The position numbers and the translations under genes are program-made. From contig NZ_CP096115.1 of NCBI RefSeq assembly GCF_024662215.1, positions 2,294,001 to 2,358,000 of the forward strand: 64,000 bases of DNA, in the 5' to 3' direction. Below, piece after piece: positions 16,545 to 26,035 of the stretch. Position 1 is the first letter of the stretch. Each line of letters starts with the position of its first letter. The notes beneath the pieces were generated by a model. The model searched no databases. It was not told the DNA's origin and was given only the letters and a program-made list of their open reading frames with translations. This stretch comes from Methanoplanus endosymbiosus. Lineage in GTDB: Archaea; Halobacteriota; Methanomicrobia; Methanomicrobiales; Methanomicrobiaceae.

Positions 16545-19097
16545 ATGTCTGATCCTCTTTATCCACCTTTTTTTAGAGTTCAGAGGAGAGAGCGTCTGGT
16601 GATCTGTCTCTCTATTCTTGCAGCGGTGATCCTGGTAAATATTCTTTTTCTGGTGAATGGCTATACCCTGATATCATCCCATCTGTATTACATACCAATT
16701 TTACTGTTTGTAATCTGGTTTGGCAGGAAGGGTTTTTATCTCTCTCTTGGCATTATTTTCTTTTATATTGTGTCTTTCTGGATATTAATTCCGGACAATA
16801 GTGCTATGGACGGGACACTGCTAAGGGCCCTTGTTATGATCTCAGTCGCACTTATCATCTCATTTTTAAGTGAGGAGTTTATAAAGAATTTTTCCGGTTT
16901 CAATGCCCTCTTCAGAAATATCCCTGCACCTGCGGTAAATATGGATAAATCAGGTAGAATTCTGGATGCAAACGATAAATTTGCTGATCTGATTAAATTT
17001 AAGTGTCCGGATGTTAAAGGCTTAAATGTTCTTGAACTTGACCTCTTCTCCGGAGAAAACCGTGAAAAGATCCACAATTCCATAAAAAAATGCATTGATG
17101 GAGAAAAACCGGAAGAGTCTGTTATAAGCTCCGAAATTGTTACGCCTGACGGAATAAAAAAATATAACCTTTTATTTATTATGATCTCACAGAATCAGAA
17201 GAATTTTGGTTTTATTATGGCATTTCATGATCTCACAGATATATTATCTGCAAAATCAGAACTTCTCAGAATAAATGAACTTCTGGATAATATCATCAGT
17301 TTTCTTCCGGTTCCGGCATTTGCGATGGACAGAGATCATAATGTTACACACTGGAATGTGGCACTTGAGAATTATACCGGAATTTCTGCCGGAGATATTA
17401 TTGGGACCAGAGATGCGTGGAAACCTTTTTTTAAGAAAAAAACTCCGATGCTTGCAGATCTGATTATAGATAATAATGGGAGGGATGCAGAACTCTTTTC
17501 ATATCAATCATCCGCATTTGGGCGCAATGGTATTGAGGAGACGAGATATTTCAATAATACGGATGGGATAAATGATATCTGGTTCAGAATGAGTGCAGAA
17601 CTTCTGAAGGATAATGATGGCAATATTACAGGTGCAATTCAGGTTTTTGAAGATATAACCGGACTCAAAAAAACTGAGAAAGAACTGCTCGAGAGCCGTG
17701 AGCTTTACAGGGAAGTAGTGGATGTAAATTCTGAATATATTGTACGATTCAGAGAGGATCATACCATTACATTCTGCAATGAGGCGTACTGTAAATTAAC
17801 CGGAAAAAATCCGGATGAGATATCCGGAAGTCTTTTTGGACATGATATGTGCGGGGAGGATATCTCAGTATTCACCGATTTTTACAGTTCACTCACTCCG
17901 GATAAATTTTCCGGATCAGTTGAGTACAGGGCAGTACTGCCTGACGGTGGAATTCGCTGGATTAGGTGGGATATAGTTGCATTTTTTGATGAATATAATA
18001 ATGTCCGTGAATATCAGGCAATAGGAAGGGATTTCACTGACCAGAAAAATGCGGTCGACTATCTGTTAAAGGCTGAGAAGAAATTCAGGGATCTCTGTGA
18101 TTTTCTGCCTCAGACAGTATTTGAACTGGATATTAAGAGAAATGTTGTCTTCCTTAACAAAAGGGGCTGTAACAAACTGGGCTATTCTCCGGATGACCTG
18201 AAAAAAGGTCTTGGTTTTCTTGATCTTGTAACTCCTGAGGATCATAACCGTGCACTTGACAATATTGTCCTCTCATCATATGGACAGGAGCTTGGAATCA
18301 GATATTCCATGAAAAAGAAGGATGGGACATTATTTGGTGCAATGCTCTTTACAAGCCCTATTATGAGAGAAAATACCCCGGTAGGTGTCAGGGGAATTGT
18401 CATAGATTTAAGCAGTGTTGAGGAACCTGATGCTGCTTATGATCTCAGCCATAATTTATACATCGAAAATCTTAAAGAGTCACTTAAGGAGAAAGAGACA
18501 CTGTTAAAGGAGGTCCATCACAGAGTAAAGAATAATCTTCAGATTATTACAAGTATCCTGAGGCTGCACTCCTATAATACATCTGATCAGGGCTTAAAGG
18601 ATATATTGCAGGAATGCTACAATCAGGTCTATTCGATGAGTATGCTTCATGAAAAGATGTATCGTTCAGATACCCTTTCAGATGTTGATGCTGATGAACA
18701 TATCAGATCTCTTGGTACATATCTTATAAATGAGATATCTGCAAGAGGTGCAGATGTTGGATTTTTGACCGATATTGATCCTGAGATCAGGTTTTCTCTC
18801 GACAAGGGTATTCCTCTCAGCCTTATGCTGAATGAAATGATTACCAACTCATTGAAGTACGCTTTTTCAGGAGAAAATCCCGGACAAATAACTATTTCTC
18901 TCAAAAAGGACAATTCAAATAATTACAGGCTTATATACTCAGATAATGGCTGTGGCCTTCCTGAGGATTTCAGAATAGAGGATTCCGACAGCCTGGGTTT
19001 TGAGCTGATTATAAATCTGGCAGAACAGCTTGATGGTAATCTTGATATTGAAAATAACGGCGGTCTTAAGTATATAATGATCTTTCCGGTACAGTAA
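16545..19097 (+). CDS. Membrane-anchored multi-PAS sensor histidine kinase (HisKA_2 type)
   Basis: An 850-residue sensor. About four membrane segments lie in residues 15-112, then three to four PAS/PAC domains (about 118-230, 245-370, 385-505, 520-630). A HisKA_2 dimerisation helix follows with EVHHRVKNNLQ near residue 660 (phospho-acceptor His) and an HATPase domain with N-box LNEMITNSLKYAF near 765 and G-box SDNGCGLP near 799. The downstream response regulator 12 bp away is the likely partner. The signal is unknown. Confidence 0.92.
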   Translation: MSDPLYPPFFRVQRRERLVICLSILAAVILVNILFLVNGYTLISSHLYYIPILLFVIWFGRKGFYLSLGIIFFYIVSFWILIPDNSAMDGTLLRALVMISVALIISFLSEEFIKNFSGFNALFRNIPAPAVNMDKSGRILDANDKFADLIKFKCPDVKGLNVLELDLFSGENREKIHNSIKKCIDGEKPEESVISSEIVTPDGIKKYNLLFIMISQNQKNFGFIMAFHDLTDILSAKSELLRINELLDNIISFLPVPAFAMDRDHNVTHWNVALENYTGISAGDIIGTRDAWKPFFKKKTPMLADLIIDNNGRDAELFSYQSSAFGRNGIEETRYFNNTDGINDIWFRMSAELLKDNDGNITGAIQVFEDITGLKKTEKELLESRELYREVVDVNSEYIVRFREDHTITFCNEAYCKLTGKNPDEISGSLFGHDMCGEDISVFTDFYSSLTPDKFSGSVEYRAVLPDGGIRWIRWDIVAFFDEYNNVREYQAIGRDFTDQKNAVDYLLKAEKKFRDLCDFLPQTVFELDIKRNVVFLNKRGCNKLGYSPDDLKKGLGFLDLVTPEDHNRALDNIVLSSYGQELGIRYSMKKKDGTLFGAMLFTSPIMRENTPVGVRGIVIDLSSVEEPDAAYDLSHNLYIENLKESLKEKETLLKEVHHRVKNNLQIITSILRLHSYNTSDQGLKDILQECYNQVYSMSMLHEKMYRSDTLSDVDADEHIRSLGTYLINEISARGADVGFLTDIDPEIRFSLDKGIPLSLMLNEMITNSLKYAFSGENPGQITISLKKDNSNNYRLIYSDNGCGLPEDFRIEDSDSLGFELIINLAEQLDGNLDIENNGGLKYIMIFPVQ

Positions 19098-19109
19098 TGG
19101 ATAATTTAT

Positions 19110-20438
19110 ATGAAGAAAATTTTTGTTGTTGAGGATGAGATGATTGTTGCAATGGCAATAAAAAAGTCATTAAAAAACCTTGGATATGACGTTGTTGGTC
19201 ATACCACGAGGGGTGAAGATGCAATTCTTAAGGCCGGCGAACTCAGGCCCGATCTTATACTGATGGATATCAGGTTAAAAGGGGAGATGGATGGTGTTGA
19301 TGCAGCCAAAAGAATAAAATCCCTTTATGATGTCCCTGTAATATTTCTGACGGCACATTCAGACATTGACACAATGCAGAGAGCTATTAAGGCAGAACCT
19401 GCCGGATATCTTGTTAAACCATTCAATGAGAGGGAACTTCATACCAACATTGAGATGACTCTTTATAAATCCAGAATAAAAAGCCGGGTGGATGATGAAA
19501 GTTCCGTTATAAATAATGATGCAGTCATAAAGAGCATAAGAAATATCAAAGATCCGATATTTGCTGCGGACAAAGAATTCCGGCTTACAGGAATAAATAA
19601 AGCCTTTTCAGAGATGTCCGGGTTAAGTGAATCTGAGGCTGAAGGTATTTTTGTACCGGACATTATCGGGCCTGTGGGAAATTCGGGAGATGGCGGAAAT
19701 ATTGTATGGCCTGATCAGTTATCTCTGAGACTTTCTGAATCAGATAATCCTGTTGTTCTCAATGCCGGTTATATACATAATGATGAAGGGGTATTTTCAG
19801 GTTTAATTCTGCATGTGAAAAGTAAATCTTCTGTGGATAAGGCTGAAAAGAAGAATATATTCCGTCAGATTCTTGAGCATGACAAAAGCCCTATGTTTAT
19901 CATTGACAAATCTCTGAATATAATTTATTTCAATCCCCTGTTCCTTGATCTATGCAGAGGTGCCGGAATATCTGAGTATTTTCTGAGCCGGCCATTATAT
20001 GAAATTCCGGGATTTTCAGTATTTGGGGATATTGATGATTACCGGCATATTTTGCGGCTTAAAAGTAGAGATTATTCGGTTAAATCATTTAAGAAAGATA
20101 ACATTATCCAGTACATCGAATTTATGAAGATTCCGCTCTTCTCAGACGGAGATGTAACTCATATTGCTGTCCGGATGACTGACATCTCCATGGAGAGAAG
20201 ATATGAAGAGATGAAGGAAGGTCTTGAGGGAAAGATAGACCGCCTTGAATATTTTATCAATGAGATGGTCTCATCTATAAAAGAACTTAAGAATCCTGTA
20301 TTTGAGATTATGAAGAGATCAGTTTCTAAAGATGATCCAAATCTAATAGAGATATCTGATTATAATTCTGATATAAATGTCCTTGTAAATAAAATTGAGA
20401 TGAAATCGCTGGAATTTGAAAATTTAAAGGAAAAGTGA
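19110..20438 (+). CDS. Response regulator with PAS domains and C-terminal coiled coil
   Basis: A 442-residue protein. An N-terminal receiver domain (1-120) has acidic Glu8/Asp9, phospho-acceptor Asp53 in ILMDIRLKG, a FLTAHSD segment and the Lys of LVKPFNE. Two PAS-like domains follow (about 140-245 and 255-370), and a charged helical tail (about 370-442) looks like a coiled coil. There is no DNA-binding domain, so output is probably by protein contact. It lies 12 bp after the histidine kinase and probably shares its transcript. Confidence 0.9.
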   Translation: MKKIFVVEDEMIVAMAIKKSLKNLGYDVVGHTTRGEDAILKAGELRPDLILMDIRLKGEMDGVDAAKRIKSLYDVPVIFLTAHSDIDTMQRAIKAEPAGYLVKPFNERELHTNIEMTLYKSRIKSRVDDESSVINNDAVIKSIRNIKDPIFAADKEFRLTGINKAFSEMSGLSESEAEGIFVPDIIGPVGNSGDGGNIVWPDQLSLRLSESDNPVVLNAGYIHNDEGVFSGLILHVKSKSSVDKAEKKNIFRQILEHDKSPMFIIDKSLNIIYFNPLFLDLCRGAGISEYFLSRPLYEIPGFSVFGDIDDYRHILRLKSRDYSVKSFKKDNIIQYIEFMKIPLFSDGDVTHIAVRMTDISMERRYEEMKEGLEGKIDRLEYFINEMVSSIKELKNPVFEIMKRSVSKDDPNLIEISDYNSDINVLVNKIEMKSLEFENLKEK

Positions 20439-20497
20439 GTGAATTCATATCCTGGTGTGAATTCTCCTCTCATGAAACATTATCATCAGATTTCTTG

Positions 20498-20537
20498 ATG
20501 TTTCATCCATTATCTGTGTACAGGCAGAAATGCCGGC
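20498..20537 (+). repeat. 40-bp repeated element, copy 1
   Basis: This stretch (ATGTTTCAT ... CCGGC) matches 30913-30952 at 36 of 40 positions, same orientation. Both copies lie downstream of a plus-strand gene in a convergent intergenic gap. In one reading frame three of the four differences are at third codon positions (shared peptide IICVQAE), which could mean a gene remnant or tiny protein. Confidence 0.6.
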
Positions 20538-20550
20538 AGATCTGATTCAT

Positions 20551-21006
20551 TCAGTGAACGATTATCATAGGTATTTCGACATCCTTTGCTATCATACCCG
20601 ATAATGTTCCGGTTTTCACATTGGATTTTTTACCAAAAGCACCCATAACAATGTATGAGTAATCTTCAGAACCAATCTCTTTTAATATCTCTTCCTCACG
20701 AAGTCCAACAGCCAGTTTTGAGGAGCATTTGATGCCCTCTCTGTTAAACCTGAGGAGTATTTCAGATATCTCCCCGTTTATGTCATGGCGTGTGTCTCTC
20801 TGGATCTTCTCCTCGTAATCTTTTATTATGCTGCATGAGTTGTTCTGCTTGCAATAATAAAAGGCGGTGGATCTGATCTCCTCCCTGTCAATTACTGAAA
20901 ATAATACAATTTCAGTATTGCCTTTCTTCTCCGCAAGCATTCTGGCATGCTTTGCGGCTTTATGGCTCCATTTTGATCCGTCCAGGAGCACTAATATTTT
21001 ATTCAT
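20551..21006 (-). CDS. Universal stress protein (UspA family)
   Basis: A 151-residue single Usp domain. It starts KILVLLDGSKWSHKAAKHA and carries the C-terminal nucleotide-binding region YIVMGAFGKKSNVKTGTLSG, close to the GxxG-9x-G(S/T) pattern. It probably binds ATP. It is the last gene of an operon with an ion permease and a second Usp-like protein, which suggests it modulates that transporter. Confidence 0.9.
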   Translation of the reverse strand: MNKILVLLDGSKWSHKAAKHARMLAEKKGNTEIVLFSVIDREEIRSTAFYYCKQNNSCSIIKDYEEKIQRDTRHDINGEISEILLRFNREGIKCSSKLAVGLREEEILKEIGSEDYSYIVMGAFGKKSNVKTGTLSGMIAKDVEIPMIIVH

Positions 21007-21019
21007 TGTTATTTCCTCC

Positions 21020-22351
21020 TTAAAACATCATATACAGCATTAAAAGTCCGACAGAAATTGTAATGAAGAGTACAAGCATTCCAATCTTCAGAAAGTCCAT
21101 GAATGATATATGGATGCCTTCTCTCTCGCCAATACCGATGACAACAACATTTGCGGATGCAGCAATGGCAGTACCGTTTCCTCCAAGGCATGCTCCCAGC
21201 GACAATGCCCACCATAGCGGGTATGTATCTATTGCAGTTGTCGGATTTGCACCGATATCATGTATCAGCGGAATCAGTGCAGCTGTAAGTGGTATATTGT
21301 CCACAATTGCAGAGGCAATTCCTGAAAACCATGCAATAACAAACATTGCCTCGCCTGTTGTTTTCACATTGTCAATCATGAACTGTGCAATGTCAGATAT
21401 TACTCCTGTTTCAACAAGGCCCCCTACAAGGACAAAAAGTCCTCCAAAGAAGAAGAGGGCCGGCCATTCAATTTTTTCAAATATCTTCTCCGGAGACTGC
21501 CTTGACCAGATGAGGATGAGTGCAGCTCCTATAAGTGCAACCTCTGCGGGTTCAAGAGTCATTGACGGGTCAACAAACGGAATTACCATGTGAAGTATTT
21601 CTCCGATGTTGTTGTGCATGAAAAAGAGTGCAATTACAATTCCAAGTGTGATAATTGACTTTTTAAATAGTTCGATATCCTGAATTGCCGCCCTTTCATC
21701 CAGTGAGTCAAGGGTATTTTTTATTGCCATTCTCTCGTTTTCATCGACCTTTAATTTCTTTCTGTACATCAGGAAGAAGATCACTAAAACTATCAGTAGA
21801 TCCACTAAGGCAATCGGCCCCATAATCATCAGAAATTCATTGAATGAAAGTCCGGCTGATGAGGCGATCATGATATTTGGAGGGTCTCCTATGAGTGTAC
21901 CCATTCCCCCCACATTTGAGGAGATGATCTCGGCTAACAGAAATGGCACCGGATTTAAGTCCATTACCTTTGATATGTACAGCAGCATCGGGGTCAGCAG
22001 AAGAACGGTTGTGACATTGTCGAGAAATGCACTTGTCACTGCCGTTACTATTGAGAAGAGGAATAAGACCCTCATCGGGCTTCCTTTTGCTGATTTTGCT
22101 GTAATTATCGCGAGGTATTCAAAAAGACCGCTGTTGCTTGCTACATTGACTATGATCATCATTCCCATTAACAGGAATATCGTACCAAAGTCAATGTTTT
22201 CAAGCATGGCATCCCAGGACACTATGCCGAGTATGACAAGTATTGCCGCGCCTGACATTGCGGCAACAGCCCTGTGAATTCTCTCATCTATTATGAGAGC
22301 ATATGTTATCAGAAAGATTGCTATTGCAACGAGGGTTTCAATTGGAAACAT
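21020..22351 (-). CDS. ArsB/NhaD-type ion permease
   Basis: A 443-residue transporter with about eleven hydrophobic segments in the two-repeat layout of the ArsB/NhaD/SLC13 (ion transporter) superfamily. Conserved pieces include TAVTSAFLDNVTTVLLLTPM, GGMGTLIGDPPNIMIASSAG and the matching second-repeat GIASAIVDNIPLTAALIPL and GACLGGNGTAIAASANVV. These are the helix-hairpin substrate sites. Sodium/proton antiport or anion export are both possible. It is sandwiched between two Usp-like genes. Confidence 0.88.
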   Translation of the reverse strand: MFPIETLVAIAIFLITYALIIDERIHRAVAAMSGAAILVILGIVSWDAMLENIDFGTIFLLMGMMIIVNVASNSGLFEYLAIITAKSAKGSPMRVLFLFSIVTAVTSAFLDNVTTVLLLTPMLLYISKVMDLNPVPFLLAEIISSNVGGMGTLIGDPPNIMIASSAGLSFNEFLMIMGPIALVDLLIVLVIFFLMYRKKLKVDENERMAIKNTLDSLDERAAIQDIELFKKSIITLGIVIALFFMHNNIGEILHMVIPFVDPSMTLEPAEVALIGAALILIWSRQSPEKIFEKIEWPALFFFGGLFVLVGGLVETGVISDIAQFMIDNVKTTGEAMFVIAWFSGIASAIVDNIPLTAALIPLIHDIGANPTTAIDTYPLWWALSLGACLGGNGTAIAASANVVVIGIGEREGIHISFMDFLKIGMLVLFITISVGLLMLYMMF

Positions 22352-22363
22352 GTTATCAAACCA

Positions 22364-22906
22364 TCAGAAAAGGACTGTATTTACTTTTAGCAGCTGAACA
22401 AGTCTCTGTGCGACCGGGCTGATCTCGTTATCGTCGGCCCTGCCGCCGCCGTAATCCTTTGAGATGGCAACCATATCAAACTCTTCGGATATTCTCTCAA
22501 TATCGTCCCATTTGTTCCCTGAAAACATCCTTTTTTTAACAATAAGTTCTTTATTTTCAAGATTTCTGGTTACGTCATTCAGAATCTCCTCTCCCATACT
22601 TTCCTTTACTGTACAGTAATTCTCTGCCGTATCCCTGCCTAATACCTCTTCTATAACTGAACAGATATAACTGTCAGTAATGTACACCAGGGTTATTTCT
22701 CCGTTATACAGCTCAAGAAGGTCGTACATGCTCTCCGGAATTCTTTTCACTGAGATGTCCAGAGGGAAGAGGATTCTGTTGATCTCCGTCTCCAGATACT
22801 CCTCTTCAGATATGAAGAATTCCTTATAATCCTTCATAATTTCGTCATAACGCTGGCCTACAACGTCTTTGAATTTTCTGTTTAATAGTGATGAGTAGTA
22901 GCCCAT
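22364..22906 (-). CDS. Usp-like protein, divergent
   Basis: A 180-residue soluble protein, first in the operon with the permease. A charged N-terminal helix region (about 1-48) is followed by a Usp-like alpha/beta core beginning ILFPLDISVKRIPESMYDLL and ending VAQRLVQLLKVNTVLF. The loop VAISKDYGGGRADDNE replaces the usual ATP-binding GxxG-x9-G(S/T) motif, so nucleotide binding is doubtful. Assignment is from fold pattern and context. Confidence 0.65.
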   Translation of the reverse strand: MGYYSSLLNRKFKDVVGQRYDEIMKDYKEFFISEEEYLETEINRILFPLDISVKRIPESMYDLLELYNGEITLVYITDSYICSVIEEVLGRDTAENYCTVKESMGEEILNDVTRNLENKELIVKKRMFSGNKWDDIERISEEFDMVAISKDYGGGRADDNEISPVAQRLVQLLKVNTVLF

Positions 22907-23070
22907 ATTTCTCTTCCGTATTAGTCATTATCTCTTAAGGTCTGAGATCCAATAAGTTTTGGGGAATTATTGCAGTTCAGTCTTATGGATGAGTGTATAT
23001 TCCGGCAATAATTACTATACCGGGATTTTTCACATTTTGTAATCGCTAACGTGATCCGGGGAGATAGATA

Positions 23071-23658
23071 TTATCTGTACGGGAGAAGAAGTCCGGAGAT
23101 CTGTCTGAGCCTTGACTGCTGTATTTCAAGGTCTGTTTTTATTTTTGTGATTATATCCTGGCTCTCTTTGCTTAAAGCCTTCTGATTGATCTCATCTGCC
23201 ATATATCCAAGATATTCTGCTCTCCTGTCCAGAATTTCAGCACCGGTTAAAATATCTGCAGTTTCTATTTTAAATTCCGAAGGGCCGGATGCAAAGATTA
23301 CCTCTGTTCTCTCTTCAAGTCCGTTAACAGACTGATACACATCAAGAGTATCATATTTAAGCTGTAGATACCGTAACCTGTTGTTGTAGATGAATACATC
23401 CATACACTCCATATCCCTGATGCTGAAAATTATGGTCAGGGCCTCGTAATACTGCTCTTTTGAGGCATCTGTCTGTGCAACTGTTATTCCGTCACCTGCA
23501 TCTGATAAATCAAGTGTTTTTAATCTTTCATCGGCTGATTTTTCGAGTCTGTCAATGTCTGAGATCAGAGGGCCGCATTCGTCCTCTTCAGAGCAGCCCG
23601 GAATAATTATGAAGGCAAAGAGTACCAGACCCAGCAAAAAAAACCTTTTAAATTCCAT
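23071..23658 (-). CDS. Exported lipoprotein of unknown function
   Basis: A 195-residue protein starting MEFKRFFLLG, with a hydrophobic signal and lipobox IIPGC (Cys about residue 21), then a mostly helical charged domain. ATG 23658 puts the start immediately before the signal; it overlaps the preceding transglutaminase-like gene by 11 nt, implying co-translation. I do not recognise a family. It is likely membrane-anchored outside the cell together with the two upstream products. Confidence 0.75.
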   Translation of the reverse strand: MEFKRFFLLGLVLFAFIIIPGCSEEDECGPLISDIDRLEKSADERLKTLDLSDAGDGITVAQTDASKEQYYEALTIIFSIRDMECMDVFIYNNRLRYLQLKYDTLDVYQSVNGLEERTEVIFASGPSEFKIETADILTGAEILDRRAEYLGYMADEINQKALSKESQDIITKIKTDLEIQQSRLRQISGLLLPYR

Positions 23659-24487
23659 ATATCTTCGGCTCCCCGAATTTAGTCTTTCCAAAATAGATGA
23701 CCTGTTTGGATTCCTTATTCCACTCCCCGTCAGGATAAAAATATGCTACAGTTTTTTCCGGGCTGTAATATTCTCCTCCTGGATGGTAAATGTCATGGAT
23801 CAGGCCGGATTTTCCGTAGATATAGTAGCCTTCCGGTGGGGGAATACCAATTCTCCAGTCAAGATTCAGCCAGTATCCTGTTTCTCCTCCATTGTCTGAA
23901 GATGAAAAATAGACATTTATACAGTCATATCTCTGTCTGATATATTCTCCGGCAGTTCTGATGTCAGATTCGCTGTTTCCGATATATACTTCAGGATATG
24001 CGTGGCCGGGATTTACACCTGTATTGTCAACACCGGCAATTCTTGTATCAATATCAAGGGAGTTTATCATGCCTGAGAGAAAGACTGAAAAGTCATCGCA
24101 GTCTCCGTGCAGATCCGCCTTCGCCGTTTCAGTTACCGGCGATATGAATTCAGGCCCGCGTGGGTCGCTGACAATGGTCCATTCATCGTTTGCATAATCC
24201 CAGAGGTCACAGATCTTCGCAATATCCGGCCCTCCTGAATTCTGAGGCTTGATCCGTATCTGCGTGAATTTTTTTATCTCCGGATCTCCGGTCTGAAGCG
24301 CATCTCTGTACATGGCGGCTTTATGGCTGTTGTAATCGGTATATGTGGCCTTGGTGCTCTCATCATATGGATATGGGTTTGATAATGCCCCTTCTGCCGT
24401 CTGAAAGAATATAAGGGAGATGATTATCACTCCTGCGGCGAGTGCGATCAGTGTTATCAGTCCTTTTTTTTGGTCCATCAGTTTCAT
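23648..24487 (-). CDS. Exported transglutaminase-like protein
   Basis: A 279-residue protein with an N-terminal membrane anchor (about 9-30) and a transglutaminase-like papain fold. The triad is visible: Cys130 in HGDCDDFSVFLSGM, His162 in GHAYPEVYIG and Asp210 in WLNLDWR. Such enzymes act as proteases, transferases or crosslinkers outside the cell; the substrate is unknown. It is preceded by a paralog that has lost the cysteine and followed by a lipoprotein gene. Confidence 0.88.
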   Translation of the reverse strand: MKLMDQKKGLITLIALAAGVIIISLIFFQTAEGALSNPYPYDESTKATYTDYNSHKAAMYRDALQTGDPEIKKFTQIRIKPQNSGGPDIAKICDLWDYANDEWTIVSDPRGPEFISPVTETAKADLHGDCDDFSVFLSGMINSLDIDTRIAGVDNTGVNPGHAYPEVYIGNSESDIRTAGEYIRQRYDCINVYFSSSDNGGETGYWLNLDWRIGIPPPEGYYIYGKSGLIHDIYHPGGEYYSPEKTVAYFYPDGEWNKESKQVIYFGKTKFGEPKIYGI

Positions 24488-24564
24488 CTCCCGGATTTTT
24501 CAGTCAGGCCCGGATTATTTACGGAAAGTTCTGCATTATATTCTACTGTTCACCGTGATTCCGG

Positions 24565-25884
24565 TTATGCCAGGCCTGACATGTCATTTACTCTGAGGTT
24601 GTCCCATGTGCCATCGGAATAATATACAGTTGAAGTGCCGGAATCCGGATATAGTATATCTCCGGGATACCTTCCGTTGTAGTCCATCTTCATCCAGTAT
24701 GTCTTTGAACCGTCATTCTCGTAATTGTATGTATAGGCGACATCCCTGACATTCCTGTCCCTGTGGTAGTTCTCATCCTTCTCTCCGTATCTGACCTGAA
24801 TGTACATAAGTTCAAAGTCTGCCGTGTTTATCTCCGGAAAAAGGAGCAGGTAATTGATCAGTTCAGGATATCTGTAGCATATTTCGCCGTATTTCTCCGG
24901 TTCATTCATTATTGTCAGAAGCGGGTGTGAATATTCAACAGGTTTGTCATTATCTCTTGTATCTGTGCCGGTGGTTACCACCGCTGTAATGGTATCATCG
25001 GCTCCGAAATTTAGGAGATCAAATATCGCATTCTGGGTGCTTACTGCTGAGCTGACTTCTGTACTGACTGCGTTTCCATCAGAACCGGTCACTCCTTCTA
25101 TTTCAGCAGGCGGGTTATTTACCCCGATAACACTGTACCTGTACCTCATAACAGTAAGGCCGGAGGGATCATAATCATATATAAATGAATTATTTGCTCT
25201 GAATGCGGCATATTTATTATTGTTAATAACTTTCTTGCCTAATATGCTGTTATCTCCCAGAAATAATTCAGCATATGTGTGCTCTCCAAGTTCCGGACTC
25301 CAGGCTGTGCGTATTCTTGCCTCACCGCCTATTGCTTTTATAAATGAGGCCATTGTGACGGCAAAATCGGCATCATCTCCTGAATAGCCAAGATGAACAG
25401 TTCTGCTTGCAGGCTGGACATCTGTTATTCCTCCGGAACTCTCCTTCGTCCATTCCTCCTTTAGACCGTCCCAGATGTCGCACACCTGCTCTATTGTAAA
25501 TACACCGCCATGCTCTTCGGGTATCATTATGTCTGCCGCAGTTCTGACAGACGGGGTATAGTAGTCCATTGCCCACGAGACTTTTCTGCCGTTCTGGTTA
25601 TTCTCCTCTTCAGCAGATATAAATGCCGTGTCAGTTCTGTAGCGTGAAAGCTCCGCAGCGGCAGCTGATGAGTCAGTGGCTGCTTTTTCCGGTTCATTAC
25701 TGTCATCAGACGGCATGACGCTTTTCAGGATATTTTGTACATGGCTGTAAATATCTTTTACAAAATCCCCTTCATTATCAGAACCGGCGGTATCTCCGGC
25801 TGGCGTATTCAGTATGAAGGATATTGCAACGACTATTGCAAGTGCAGAAATAAGTGCAATTATGTCCAGCCTTCTGGAGTCCAT
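24565..25884 (-). CDS. Transglutaminase-fold protein lacking the catalytic cysteine
   Basis: A 439-residue exported protein: membrane anchor (about 8-26), low-complexity acidic linker, then a transglutaminase-like region. The segment SGDDADFAVTMASFIKAIGG (about 168-187) aligns with GDCDDFSVFLSGMINSL of the next gene, but Asp171 stands where the nucleophile Cys should be. His202 (EHTYAELFLG) and an Asp in YWMKMDYNG are kept. It is probably a binding or regulatory pseudoenzyme. It precedes the active paralog by 77 nt and is likely co-transcribed. Confidence 0.82.
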   Translation of the reverse strand: MDSRRLDIIALISALAIVVAISFILNTPAGDTAGSDNEGDFVKDIYSHVQNILKSVMPSDDSNEPEKAATDSSAAAAELSRYRTDTAFISAEEENNQNGRKVSWAMDYYTPSVRTAADIMIPEEHGGVFTIEQVCDIWDGLKEEWTKESSGGITDVQPASRTVHLGYSGDDADFAVTMASFIKAIGGEARIRTAWSPELGEHTYAELFLGDNSILGKKVINNNKYAAFRANNSFIYDYDPSGLTVMRYRYSVIGVNNPPAEIEGVTGSDGNAVSTEVSSAVSTQNAIFDLLNFGADDTITAVVTTGTDTRDNDKPVEYSHPLLTIMNEPEKYGEICYRYPELINYLLLFPEINTADFELMYIQVRYGEKDENYHRDRNVRDVAYTYNYENDGSKTYWMKMDYNGRYPGDILYPDSGTSTVYYSDGTWDNLRVNDMSGLA

Positions 25885-26035
25885 TCAGTTAAATATCTCC
25901 ATATGATTAATTATTGTTTTTTATTCCGGTAACTTTTGGTCAGGACGGGCATAATTGATGTTTTTTGCCTTATCTCGCTGATTTTATCCCATTCTGGCGA
26001 TATTACGCTCTGGTTTATGTTTCCGGAATATCTTT

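Noticed and set aside
24565-25884. Calling the Cys-less transglutaminase a pseudogene
   Set aside because: The frame is intact over 439 codons with a good start, membrane anchor and retained His/Asp; pseudoenzyme is the better reading.
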